A stretch of DNA of 64,000 bases, from positions 2,666,001 to 2,730,000 of the forward strand of contig CP064997.1 of NCBI GenBank assembly GCA_016700055.1, read 5' to 3'. A program made the position numbers and the translations under genes. Positions 9,026-16,767 of this stretch are shown here, one piece after another. The notes under the pieces were generated by a model. That model was not told the DNA's origin, did no database searches, and was given only the letters and a program-made list of their open reading frames with translations. Origin of the DNA: Actinomycetota bacterium. GTDB lineage: Bacteria > Actinomycetota > Acidimicrobiia > Acidimicrobiales > Ilumatobacteraceae. Each line of letters begins with the position of its first letter. Positions within the stretch are counted from its first letter, which is position 1.

Positions 9026-9031
9026 AGGGTA
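9026..9031 (-). promoter_or_regulatory. -10 element TACCCT, leaderless type
   Basis: Minus-strand TACCCT ends 6 nt before the aldolase ATG at 9019. It sits in the 21-bp gap after the fasciclin gene, so the aldolase may be transcribed on its own. Confidence 0.45.
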
Positions 9032-9040
9032 CTCAGGCGG

Positions 9041-9637
9041 TCACGACTCGGGGACGAGCACCTCGCCGATGACGTGGATGACGCCGTTCGAGGCGGGGAC
9101 GTCGGTGGCCACGAGCTCGACGCCGTTGACCGAGATGGTGTCGCCGGCGACGGAGACGGTCAGGGACTGGCCCTGAAGGGTCTCGAGCTCCAGGCCGTCG
9201 GTCAGGTTCTCTGCCGTGTACTCGCCGGGCACGACGTGGTAGGTCAGCACTGCGGTGAGCAGTTCCTTGTCCTCGTAGACGGCGCTCAGCGTGGCAGGGG
9301 GGAGGGCCTCGAACGCCGCGTTGACGGGTGCGAACACCGTGAACGGACCCTCGCCGCGCAGCGGTTGCACCAGACCGGCCTCGATCAGGTAGCCGGCCAA
9401 GGCCGTGAACTCGCCTTTTTGCGTGACGGCCTCACCGACGATGTCGCCGAGCGGCTCGACGTAGGGGCCGAGCGTGGTCGCCGGACCGCTGGTCGCGCCG
9501 GCCGCGCCGCCGCTGGTGTCGGTCGGGGCCAACGTGGTGGGGGTCGCGTCCGGCTCGTCGTCTGCACACGCCGAAGCCGTGACGGTGAGAGTCGCAGCGC
9601 ACGCGAGGGCGAAAAGGGAGGAACGGCGCCGGTTCAT
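9041..9637 (-). CDS. Fasciclin (FAS1) domain lipoprotein
   Basis: A secreted, probably lipid-anchored FAS1 adhesion-type protein of 198 residues. The N-terminus has the arginine run MNRRR, a hydrophobic segment and a lipobox-like TASAC, followed by a Thr/Ser/Pro/Ala-rich linker. The FAS1 domain (about residues 65-198) shows FTVFAPVNAAFEALP, TYHVVPGEYTA and the closing NGVIHVIGEVLVP. The ATG at 9637 puts the signal peptide at the N-terminus; the upstream ATG at 9682 would bury it. Confidence 0.9.
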   Translation of the reverse strand: MNRRRSSLFALACAATLTVTASACADDEPDATPTTLAPTDTSGGAAGATSGPATTLGPYVEPLGDIVGEAVTQKGEFTALAGYLIEAGLVQPLRGEGPFTVFAPVNAAFEALPPATLSAVYEDKELLTAVLTYHVVPGEYTAENLTDGLELETLQGQSLTVSVAGDTISVNGVELVATDVPASNGVIHVIGEVLVPES

Positions 9638-9644
9638 GGGCGGC

Positions 9645-9650
9645 ACCGTA
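9645..9650 (-). promoter_or_regulatory. -10 element TACGGT, leaderless type
   Basis: Minus-strand TACGGT ends 7 nt before the fasciclin gene ATG at 9637. Confidence 0.5.
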
Positions 9651-9738
9651 CGGTCGGGTCGTGCAGAGTCGGCAGGGTCCAAGGTCCCCCCCGGTCGGGA
9701 CCGAGGTACGGCGGAGGGGTCGGCTCACGTGGGACGAT

Positions 9739-10128
9739 ATGACGATGCCGCGCGAGATTTCCCCGGCAGGGATGGCCCCGCCGGCTGCCGCCTACGCCCA
9801 CGCCGTGGTGGTGGAGCGCCCCCAGCTCTGGCTGCACACGTCCGGCGTGGTGCCCGTCGCCCTCGACGGCACGGTGCCGGATTCCTTGGAGGAGCAGGCG
9901 GCCTTGGTGTGGGCGAACATCACCGCGCTGCTGGCCGAGGCAGGCCTGGCGACGTCGGACGTGGTGTCGGTGACCACGTATGTCGTGGTGGGCGAGGACC
10001 TCGCGGCGGTGATGGCTGCCCGCGACCGGGCACTCGGGGGGCACAAGAGCGCGAGCACGCTGGTCACGGTGCCCGCGCTCGCCAGGCCCGCATGGCGGCT
10101 GGAGGTCGCGATCGTCGCCGCGCGGTGA
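9739..10128 (+). CDS. RidA/YjgF/YER057c/UK114 family protein
   Basis: Probable member of the Rid family, small trimeric proteins; RidA itself hydrolyses reactive enamine/imine intermediates. The 129-residue product has the family core (TSGVVPVALDG, the EEQAALVWANITALLAEAG helix, VVSVTTYVV) and ends with the usual VPALARPAWRLEVAIVAA. I could not confirm the active-site arginine by alignment (R117 in PAWRLEVA is a candidate), so enzymatic function is uncertain. Start could also be the ATG at 9745. Confidence 0.85.
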   Translation: MTMPREISPAGMAPPAAAYAHAVVVERPQLWLHTSGVVPVALDGTVPDSLEEQAALVWANITALLAEAGLATSDVVSVTTYVVVGEDLAAVMAARDRALGGHKSASTLVTVPALARPAWRLEVAIVAAR

Positions 10129-10160
10129 ACCCCCACTAGGCCCGGCGGACGGGGTGGTCG

Positions 10161-10166
10161 TACGCT
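10161..10166 (+). promoter_or_regulatory. -10 element TACGCT, leaderless type
   Basis: TACGCT ends 7 nt before the mutase ATG at 10174. Confidence 0.5.
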
Positions 10167-10173
10167 TGCCCCC

Positions 10174-11757
10174 ATGGGTGACGACGGCAAGTGGACCGAC
10201 TCGGGAATCGAGGTGAAGGCGCTCTACACCGCCGAGGACCTCGCCGGGTGGGACGCCGGCGAGAAGCTCGGCGTACCCGGCGGGCCGCCGTACACACGCG
10301 GCGTCTACCCGTCGATGTACCGGGGCAAGCTCTGGACGATGCGCCAGTACGCGGGTTTCGGCACCGCCGAGGCCACGAACGAGCGCTTCAAGTTCCTGCT
10401 CCAGGCCGGCCAGACGGGGTTGAGCTGCGCGTTCGACCTGCCGACGCAGATGGGCTTCGACAGCGACCACCCGCGCGCCGAGGGTGAGGTGGGCAAGGTC
10501 GGCGTGGCGATCGACTCGATGGCCGACATGCGCCTGCTGCTCGCCGACCTGCCCCTCGACAAGGTCACGACCTCGATGACGATCAACTCCACGGCGGCGA
10601 TCCTGCTGCTGATGTACGAGCTCGTCGCCGAGGAGCAGGGTGTGGCCGCCGACGCGATCTCCGGCACCATCCAGAACGACCTGCTGAAGGAGTACATCGC
10701 CCGCGGCACGTACGTGTACCCGCCGCGCCCGAGCATGCGGATCATCACCGACATCTTCGAGTACTGCTCCAAGCACGTGCCGAAGTGGAACACGATCTCG
10801 ATCTCCGGCTACCACATCCGCGAAGCAGGCTCCACCGCCGCGCAGGAGATCGCGTTCACGATCGCCAACGGGATCGCGTACGTCGAAGCGGCGATCGACG
10901 CCGGGCTCGACGTCGACGCATTCGCGCCGCGGCTCAGCTTCTTCTGGAACGCACACAACAACTTCTTCGAGGAGATCGCCAAGTTCCGGGCCTCGCGGCG
11001 CATCTGGTACCGGCTGATGGGCGAGCGGTTCGGCGCGAAGAAGGAGGCCAGCAAGCTGCTGCGCTTCCACACCCAGACCGGCGGCTCGACGCTCACCGCG
11101 CAGCAGCCGGAGAACAACATCGTGCGCGTCGCGGTGCAGACGATGGCGGCGGTGATGGGCGGCACGCAGAGCCTGCACACGAACGGCTTCGACGAAGCGC
11201 TGAGCCTGCCCACCGAGCGGGCGGCGCGCATCGCGCTGCGCACCCAGCAGATCGTCGGCTACGAGAGCGGCATCGCCGACACTCCCGACCCGTTGGCCGG
11301 CAGCTACTTCCTGGAAGCCCTGACCGACGAGGTCGAGGCCCTCGCCCTGCAGTACATCGCCCGCATCGACGAGCTGGGCGGCGCGGTCGCCGCGATCGAG
11401 GTCGGCTATCAGCAGGACGAGATCGAGCAGGCCGCCTACGACTACGCGAAGTCGATCGACAACGACGAGCGCGTCATCGTCGGGCTGAACAAGTTCACCG
11501 TCGACGACGAGCCCGAGCCCGAGCTGTTCCCCATCCACCCCGAGCTGGAGCGGGGCCAGCGCAAACGGCTCGGCGAGTACAAGTCCGCGCGTGACGCGTC
11601 ACGGCTCGCGGAGCGTCTCGCCGACGTCTCCGCCGCCGCTCGCGGCAGCCAGAACCTGCTGTTCCCGATGAAGGAGGCGCTGCGCGCCGACGCCACCCTC
11701 GGCGAGATCAGCGACGCGTTGCGGGAGGTGTTCGGGACCTACCACCCCGGACGCTGA
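10174..11757 (+). CDS. Methylmalonyl-CoA mutase, large (substrate-binding) subunit
   Basis: Catalytic barrel of an adenosylcobalamin-dependent acyl-CoA mutase, 527 residues, ending before any B12-binding domain, so a separate small subunit with the DxHxxG motif must be encoded elsewhere. Residues that define methylmalonyl-CoA specificity are present: Tyr59 (RQYAGFG), Arg177 (EYIARGTY) and His214 (GYHIREAG), matching Tyr89, Arg207 and His244 of the Propionibacterium enzyme with a constant offset of 30. Isobutyryl-CoA mutases have Phe and Gln at the first two. A B12-linked acyl-CoA mutase with another substrate, such as ethylmalonyl-CoA, is the main alternative. Confidence 0.9.
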   Translation: MGDDGKWTDSGIEVKALYTAEDLAGWDAGEKLGVPGGPPYTRGVYPSMYRGKLWTMRQYAGFGTAEATNERFKFLLQAGQTGLSCAFDLPTQMGFDSDHPRAEGEVGKVGVAIDSMADMRLLLADLPLDKVTTSMTINSTAAILLLMYELVAEEQGVAADAISGTIQNDLLKEYIARGTYVYPPRPSMRIITDIFEYCSKHVPKWNTISISGYHIREAGSTAAQEIAFTIANGIAYVEAAIDAGLDVDAFAPRLSFFWNAHNNFFEEIAKFRASRRIWYRLMGERFGAKKEASKLLRFHTQTGGSTLTAQQPENNIVRVAVQTMAAVMGGTQSLHTNGFDEALSLPTERAARIALRTQQIVGYESGIADTPDPLAGSYFLEALTDEVEALALQYIARIDELGGAVAAIEVGYQQDEIEQAAYDYAKSIDNDERVIVGLNKFTVDDEPEPELFPIHPELERGQRKRLGEYKSARDASRLAERLADVSAAARGSQNLLFPMKEALRADATLGEISDALREVFGTYHPGR

Positions 11758-11776
11758 GCCCGCCGGCGCGCGTGCG

Positions 11777-12355
11777 TCAGGTGAGGTGCGTCAGCTCCAC
11801 AGCCGGCCGCGCGGGCGCTTCGACGTGTCCCGTCGTGAAGCCGAGGTAGACGATGGCGACGATCTCCGTCCCCGCCTCGAACCCGCAGAGCGCGGCCACC
11901 GGCTCGCCGGCGCCCTTCGGGCAGCTCGACCAGTACGACGCGAGCCCGGCCGCGGTGGCCGCCAGCAGCGCGTTCTGCACACCGGCCGCGACGGCGTCGC
12001 GGTTCTCGGCGGTCCGCAGCGTTGTATCGCCAGGCGCCGATCCGACGACCAGCACCGCGGGCGTGCGCAGGTACTTGGTGCGCGTCTTGTCGACTTTGGC
12101 CGGGTCGTCACCCCGTGCCGCCATCGCCTCGGCGGCGACGCGGCCGAGACGGGCGCGGCCATCGCCGGTGCACAGCGCGAACCGCCACGGCCAGGTCCGC
12201 TTGTGGCAGGGCGCCCATGTGGCGAGCTCACACAGCTCGGTGACCAGCTCCAAGGGCACCTCACGCGCGCGGTCGACGAGCATGTGGGTGCGCCGCGCCC
12301 GGATGGTGGCCGCGAGGTCGGCCAACGAGGCGGAGGAGGCGGCGCTGCCCTGCAC
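11777..12355 (-). CDS. Nitroreductase family protein
   Basis: A 192-residue FMN-dependent oxidoreductase-fold protein. Signs are RRTHMLVDRAREVP with the early arginine pair for FMN binding, WAPCHKRTWPWRFAL, and the late NALLAATAAGLASYW helix and VAIVYLGF strand. Substrate unknown. It is the third gene of lysS-dapD-nitroreductase; its start lies 1 bp from the dapD stop, so it is probably co-translated. Confidence 0.88.
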   Translation of the reverse strand: MQGSAASSASLADLAATIRARRTHMLVDRAREVPLELVTELCELATWAPCHKRTWPWRFALCTGDGRARLGRVAAEAMAARGDDPAKVDKTRTKYLRTPAVLVVGSAPGDTTLRTAENRDAVAAGVQNALLAATAAGLASYWSSCPKGAGEPVAALCGFEAGTEIVAIVYLGFTTGHVEAPARPAVELTHLT

Positions 12356-12356
12356 G

Positions 12357-13289
12357 TCAGTTGTGCGTGTGGAGCGCGGCGTTCAACCCACCCCAGGAGC
12401 CAGAACGGAGAACGACCTCGACCGCGCCCGACTGGCTGTGGCGCCGGTAGAGCAGCCCGCTCGCCCCGGAGAGCTCGCGGGCCTTCACCACGTCGCCGTC
12501 GGGCAGCTTCACGAGCGTGCCCGCGGTGACGTAGAGGCCGGCCTCGACGATGCAGTCGTCGCCGAGGCTGATCCCGATGCCGGCCTGCGCCCCGAGCAGG
12601 CAGCGCTCACCGATCGACACGACCTCCTTGCCGCCGCCGGACAACGTGCCCATGATCGAGGCCCCACCGCCGATGTCGCTGCCGTCGCCGACGACCACGC
12701 CGGCCGAGATCCGGCCCTCGACCATCGACGTTCCCAGGGTGCCGGCGTTGAAGTTGCAGAACCCCTCGTGCATCACGGTCGTCCCGGGAGCGAGATGGGC
12801 CCCGAGGCGAACCCGGCTGGCGTCGGCGATCCGCACCCCGGAGGGGATCACGTAGTCGGTCATCCGCGGGAACTTGTCGACGCCGTGGACGCTCAGCACC
12901 CTGCCCGCGCGGCGCTCGTGCCACAGGACATGGTCGACCCGGTCGGGGTGCACCGGGCCGAGGTTCGTCCACGCGACGTTCGTGAGCAGGCTGAACGCGC
13001 CGTCGAGGTTCACGGATCGGGGCAGGGCGAGGCGGTGCGACAGCAGGTGGAGGCGCAGGTAGACGTCCGCTGGATCTGCAGGTGGAGCGGCGGTGTCGAC
13101 GACGAGATCAACCGGCCGCTGCACGACGCGGCGCACGTCGTCGCGGAGCTCGCCCTGAGCGTGCGCGCCGTGCGCGCCGTGATCGTCCGGAGCGGGGGCA
13201 TCGCCCCAGCCGAGCGTGTGGAACCAGGTGTCGAGCACCGCGCCGTTGTCGGCGACGGTGGCCAGTCCGCGACCCCAGGCGGCAGGCAT
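12357..13289 (-). CDS. dapD: 2,3,4,5-tetrahydropyridine-2,6-dicarboxylate N-succinyltransferase, actinobacterial type
   Basis: Succinylates tetrahydrodipicolinate in the diaminopimelate/lysine pathway. The 310-residue protein has an N-terminal domain and a left-handed beta-helix of hexapeptide repeats, with the conserved FCNFNAGTLGTSMVEGRIS and SGGGKEVVSIGERCLLGAQ regions of actinobacterial DapD. Start ATG at 13289 shares its A with the lysS stop (TGATG), so translation is likely coupled to the lysyl-tRNA synthetase. The longer frame reaching 14354 is a shadow of lysS. Confidence 0.93.
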   Translation of the reverse strand: MPAAWGRGLATVADNGAVLDTWFHTLGWGDAPAPDDHGAHGAHAQGELRDDVRRVVQRPVDLVVDTAAPPADPADVYLRLHLLSHRLALPRSVNLDGAFSLLTNVAWTNLGPVHPDRVDHVLWHERRAGRVLSVHGVDKFPRMTDYVIPSGVRIADASRVRLGAHLAPGTTVMHEGFCNFNAGTLGTSMVEGRISAGVVVGDGSDIGGGASIMGTLSGGGKEVVSIGERCLLGAQAGIGISLGDDCIVEAGLYVTAGTLVKLPDGDVVKARELSGASGLLYRRHSQSGAVEVVLRSGSWGGLNAALHTHN

Positions 13290-14836
13290 CACAGCACCTC
13301 CGGTCGAAGTGTGGGGAACAGGATCACTTCCCTGATCGAGTGGACGCCGGCGAGCAGCATCACCAGCCGGTCCATCCCGATGCCCAGCCCGCCGGTGGGG
13401 GGCAGCCCGTACTCGAGCGCCCGCAGGTAGTCCTCGTCGACCATCGCCGCCTCCGCGTCGCCGGCATCGCGCAGCCGTTGCTCCTCCACGAAGCGCCCTC
13501 GCTGCTCCACCGGGTCGTTCAGCTCGGAGTAGCCGTTCGCCACCTCGCGCCCGCCGACGAACAGCTCGAACCGCTCGGTGAGGTGGGGGTCGTGGCGGTC
13601 GAGCCGCGCGAGGGGCGAGACCTCTACCGGGTGAGCGGTGACGAACGTCGGGGCGACGAGCGAGGCCTCGGCCGTGGCCTCGAAGATCTCCTCGATCAGC
13701 TTGCCCGAGCCCCAGCGTTCCTCCCAGCGCACGCCGTGGGCCTCGGCCAGCCGGCGCACGTCGGCCACCGGCTGGGAGGGGTGCACCTCTACCCCGGTCG
13801 CCGTGGCGACGAGGTCGATCATCCGCCGTCGGGGCCAGGGACCGGCGAAGTCGACGGAGTGCTCGATGCCGCCGGAGTCGGGGATGGTCACGATCGTGGT
13901 GCCGATCGCGTCGCGCGCGGCGTTGGCGACGAGCAGCTCGGTGATCGCCATCATCTCGCCGACGTCGGCGAAGGCCTGGTACAGCTCCATCATCGTGAAC
14001 TCGGGGTTGTGCTTCGCGTCGATGCCCTCGTTGCGGAACACGCGCCCGATCTCGAACACCCGCTCCATCCCGCCCACCACGAGGCGCTTCAGGTGCAGCT
14101 CCAGGGCGATGCGCATGTACAGCGTCATGTCGAGCGCGTTGTGGTGGGTGACGAAGGGACGGGCATGGGCGCCGCCGGCTTCGACGTGCAGCACCGGTGT
14201 CTCGACCTCGACGTAGCCCTCGGCCGACAACGTGCGCCGGAAGCTGGCAAGCACGGCGTGGCGCACCTCGAACGTGCGGCGGGCGTCGTCGTTCACGATC
14301 AGGTCCGCATAGCGCTGGCGGAACCGGGTGTCGGGATCGGTGAGGCCGTGCCACTTGTCGGGCAGCGGCCGCAGCGCCTTCGCGAGCAACTGCAGGCGCG
14401 TCACCTTCACCGACAGCTCGCCCTTCCTCGTCGTCATCACCGTCCCGTGTACGCCCACCCAGTCGCCGAGATCCAGCTCGCGTATGGCGGCGAACGCGTC
14501 GTCGCCGACGACGGCCAACGAGACGAACAGCTGTAGCTCGGCGGAGCGGTCGCGCATGGTGGCGAAGACGAGCTTGCCCTGCTCGCGCTTCAACATCACG
14601 CGGCCGGCGACGGCGATCTCGGCGTCGGTCTCCTCACCGGGCCCGAGCGAGCCCCACAGCGCGCGCACTTCGCCGAGGGTGTGGGTGCGGTCGAAGCGGT
14701 ACGGATACGGCTCGACCCCGTCGGCGCGCAGCTGCTCGACCTGCGCGAGGCGCCGCTTCTTCTCGCCGGCGATGCCGCTGCCGTCGCCGATCCCTGCTGC
14801 CGGCGCTGCTTCGTCGGGGAGGTCGGGCGTGCTCAC
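13289..14836 (-). CDS. lysS: Lysine--tRNA ligase, class II
   Basis: Charges tRNA-Lys. The 515-residue protein shows the N-terminal OB-fold anticodon domain (VAGRVMLKREQGKLVFATMRD), motif 2 (FEIGRVFRNEGIDAKHNPEF) and motif 3 (PPTGGLGIGMDRLVMLLAG). Start is GTG at 14836; TACGTT (14846-14851, minus strand) ends 9 nt upstream. It is the first gene of an operon with dapD, pairing lysine synthesis with lysine charging. Confidence 0.96.
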   Translation of the reverse strand: MSTPDLPDEAAPAAGIGDGSGIAGEKKRRLAQVEQLRADGVEPYPYRFDRTHTLGEVRALWGSLGPGEETDAEIAVAGRVMLKREQGKLVFATMRDRSAELQLFVSLAVVGDDAFAAIRELDLGDWVGVHGTVMTTRKGELSVKVTRLQLLAKALRPLPDKWHGLTDPDTRFRQRYADLIVNDDARRTFEVRHAVLASFRRTLSAEGYVEVETPVLHVEAGGAHARPFVTHHNALDMTLYMRIALELHLKRLVVGGMERVFEIGRVFRNEGIDAKHNPEFTMMELYQAFADVGEMMAITELLVANAARDAIGTTIVTIPDSGGIEHSVDFAGPWPRRRMIDLVATATGVEVHPSQPVADVRRLAEAHGVRWEERWGSGKLIEEIFEATAEASLVAPTFVTAHPVEVSPLARLDRHDPHLTERFELFVGGREVANGYSELNDPVEQRGRFVEEQRLRDAGDAEAAMVDEDYLRALEYGLPPTGGLGIGMDRLVMLLAGVHSIREVILFPTLRPEVL

Positions 14837-14887
14837 GAGCTACCGAACGTATCGCCTGCCGGGCACTCGGCGCGACTCGATACGGCA

Positions 14888-14893
14888 TAGCCT
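14888..14893 (+). promoter_or_regulatory. -10 element TAGCCT, leaderless type
   Basis: TAGCCT ends 6 nt before the GTG at 14900, supporting that start over the in-frame GTG at 14906. Confidence 0.5.
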
Positions 14894-14899
14894 GCCGTC

Positions 14900-16264
14900 G
14901 TGCCCGTGCGCTTCTTGATCATCGGCGGGGGGCCCGCCGGCAACACCGCCGCCACCTACGCGGCGCGCCTCGGTGCCGAGGTGACCGTCGTCGAGCGGGA
15001 CATCGTCGGTGGCGCGGCTCACCTGCTCGACTGCATCCCCTCGAAGACGATGATCGCCACCGGGGGAGCGATGAGCTTCACGCGCGACATGCACGGCATG
15101 GGCCTCGAGCCGACGACTGTCGCCGAGGTGGACACCGATGCGTTGACCGACCGCATCGAGGGGATCAAGAACCACCTCCAGCGCGGCAAGGTCGAGCTGC
15201 TCACCAGCCAGGGCGTGCGCTTGGTCATCGGCACGGCCCGCTTCACCGGCAGCCACGAGGCCGAGATCACCACCGCCGAAGGCACCGAACGGGTGGTCTT
15301 CGACGCCGCCCTCGTCGCCACCGGCAGCCGGCCGCGGATCCCCGACTGGTGCCACCCCGACGGCGAGCGCATCCTCACCACCCGCGACTGCTACCCGCCG
15401 AAGGTGTTCCCGAAGAGCGTGGTCCTGATCGGCTCGGGAGTCACCGGTGTCGAGTTCGTGCACATGTTCTCCTCGTTCGGGGCCGAGGTGGCCCTCGTCG
15501 TCAGTCGCCAGCAGGTGCTTCCCGGCAAGGACCCCGAGGTGGCCGCAGTGCTGGAGGCCGACTTCATCCGCCGCGGGGTGCGCCTGGTGATGGGGGCGCG
15601 GGCGGTGGCGATCGAGCAGGACGACGACGGCGTGGTGGTGTGCTGCGACGACGGCCGCCAGGTGCGCGCCACCCATGCGGTGCTCGCCATCGGATCGGTG
15701 CCGAACAGCTCCGATCTCGGCCTCGAGGCCGCCGGTGTCGAGATGGACGGCAGCGGCTACATCCCGATCAACCACCACTGCATCACGAACGTCGGCCACA
15801 TCTACGCCGCGGGCGACGTGAGCGGCAAGCTGCCGCTGTCGTCGGTGGCTTCGATGCAGGGCCGCAAGGTGGCCGAGCACGTGATGGGGCTGCACACCCG
15901 CGAACACCGCCACCTCGACTACGACAAGGCGGCATCGGCGATCTTCACCGATCCCGAGATCGCCGACGTCGGCCTCGCCGAGGCCGAGGCGTTCTCCTCG
16001 GGGCGCAAGATCCGGGTCACCAAGGTGCCCTTCTCGGCCACCCCGAAGGCGTTGATCAACAACGACTCGCGTGGGTTCGTGAAGATCATCTCCGACCCGG
16101 CGACCGGGGTCGTCCTCGGCGGATCGATCGTCGGGCGGCATGCGGCGGAGCTGATCAGCGTCATCGCCCTCGCCGTCACCGCGAACCTGAAGGTGACCGA
16201 CATCGTGGAAAGCCTGCTCGTGCACCCCGCGCTCTCCGAGGCGTTGATGGAGGCGGCGGAGTGA
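14900..16264 (+). CDS. lpdA: LpdA-like NAD(P)H:quinone reductase / disulfide-reductase family flavoprotein
   Basis: A 454-residue FAD/NAD protein of the lipoamide dehydrogenase family. It has FAD motif IGGGPAGNTAATYAARLG, NAD motif LIGSGVTGVEF, AAGDVSGKLP and the dimer interface domain with VHPALSEALMEA. The redox-active disulfide is incomplete: GGAAHLLDCIPSK keeps Cys45 but has Ala40 where the first cysteine should be. M. tuberculosis LpdA (Rv3303c) has the same lesion and acts as a quinone reductase, so that role is inferred here. Overlaps the RDD gene by 4 bp. Confidence 0.85.
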   Translation: MPVRFLIIGGGPAGNTAATYAARLGAEVTVVERDIVGGAAHLLDCIPSKTMIATGGAMSFTRDMHGMGLEPTTVAEVDTDALTDRIEGIKNHLQRGKVELLTSQGVRLVIGTARFTGSHEAEITTAEGTERVVFDAALVATGSRPRIPDWCHPDGERILTTRDCYPPKVFPKSVVLIGSGVTGVEFVHMFSSFGAEVALVVSRQQVLPGKDPEVAAVLEADFIRRGVRLVMGARAVAIEQDDDGVVVCCDDGRQVRATHAVLAIGSVPNSSDLGLEAAGVEMDGSGYIPINHHCITNVGHIYAAGDVSGKLPLSSVASMQGRKVAEHVMGLHTREHRHLDYDKAASAIFTDPEIADVGLAEAEAFSSGRKIRVTKVPFSATPKALINNDSRGFVKIISDPATGVVLGGSIVGRHAAELISVIALAVTANLKVTDIVESLLVHPALSEALMEAAE

Positions 16265-16767
16265 GCGACGGGGGCGAGCGCGGCGACGCTCGGCCCGGCA
16301 CACTCGGGCCAGCGCCCGCCGGAAGCGATGCCCTCGCCTCGATCGCGCAGCGGGCCCTCGCCCAGGTGATCGACAGCTTGCTCGTACTCGCACCCGTCAT
16401 CGTCGTCGTGCTGGTCTTCGACATCGATCCCCTGGCCGGCCAGGACGGGGGCGAGAGCGGCGGGCTGCTTGCGGTCACCGCGCTGTGGCTCGCCATCGGC
16501 ATCGTGTACGAGACGGTAGCGATCGCGGTGTTCGCGCGCACCGTGGGCAAACGAGTGCTCGGGCTGAAGGTGGTGCGCAGCGAGGACGGCGGTCGCGTCG
16601 GCTGGACCTACGCGTCGGTGAGGGCACTCGTGCCCGCTGCTGCCGGCCTGGTGCCGTACATCGGGCTCGGGTTGCAGGTGGCGGTCTACCTGCGCGCGGC
16701 GTTCCACCCGCTGCGCCAGGGCTGGCACGACGCCGCGGCCGGCACGCTCGTCGTGCTCACTCGATGA
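16261..16767 (+). CDS. RDD family membrane protein
   Basis: A 168-residue inner-membrane protein with three hydrophobic segments (LLVLAPVIVVVLVF, LLAVTALWLAIGIVYETVAI, LVPAAAGLVPYIGLGL) and the RDD signature region ALAQVIDSLL followed by VGKRVLGLKVVRSE. Function of the family is unknown, though some members are ion antiporters. GTG start overlaps the lpdA stop in GTGA, so co-translation is likely. The 3' end overlaps the convergent carboxylase gene by 11 bp. Confidence 0.85.
   Translation: MSDGGERGDARPGTLGPAPAGSDALASIAQRALAQVIDSLLVLAPVIVVVLVFDIDPLAGQDGGESGGLLAVTALWLAIGIVYETVAIAVFARTVGKRVLGLKVVRSEDGGRVGWTYASVRALVPAAAGLVPYIGLGLQVAVYLRAAFHPLRQGWHDAAAGTLVVLTR

Noticed and set aside
8132..9742. 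536-codon plus-strand frame over the aldolase and fasciclin genes
   Set aside because: Low-complexity shadow caused by high GC; the minus-strand products are clear family members.
13290..14354. Long open frame upstream of dapD, antisense-phase to lysS codons
   Set aside because: Arginine-rich shadow of lysS in another frame; dapD starts at 13289.
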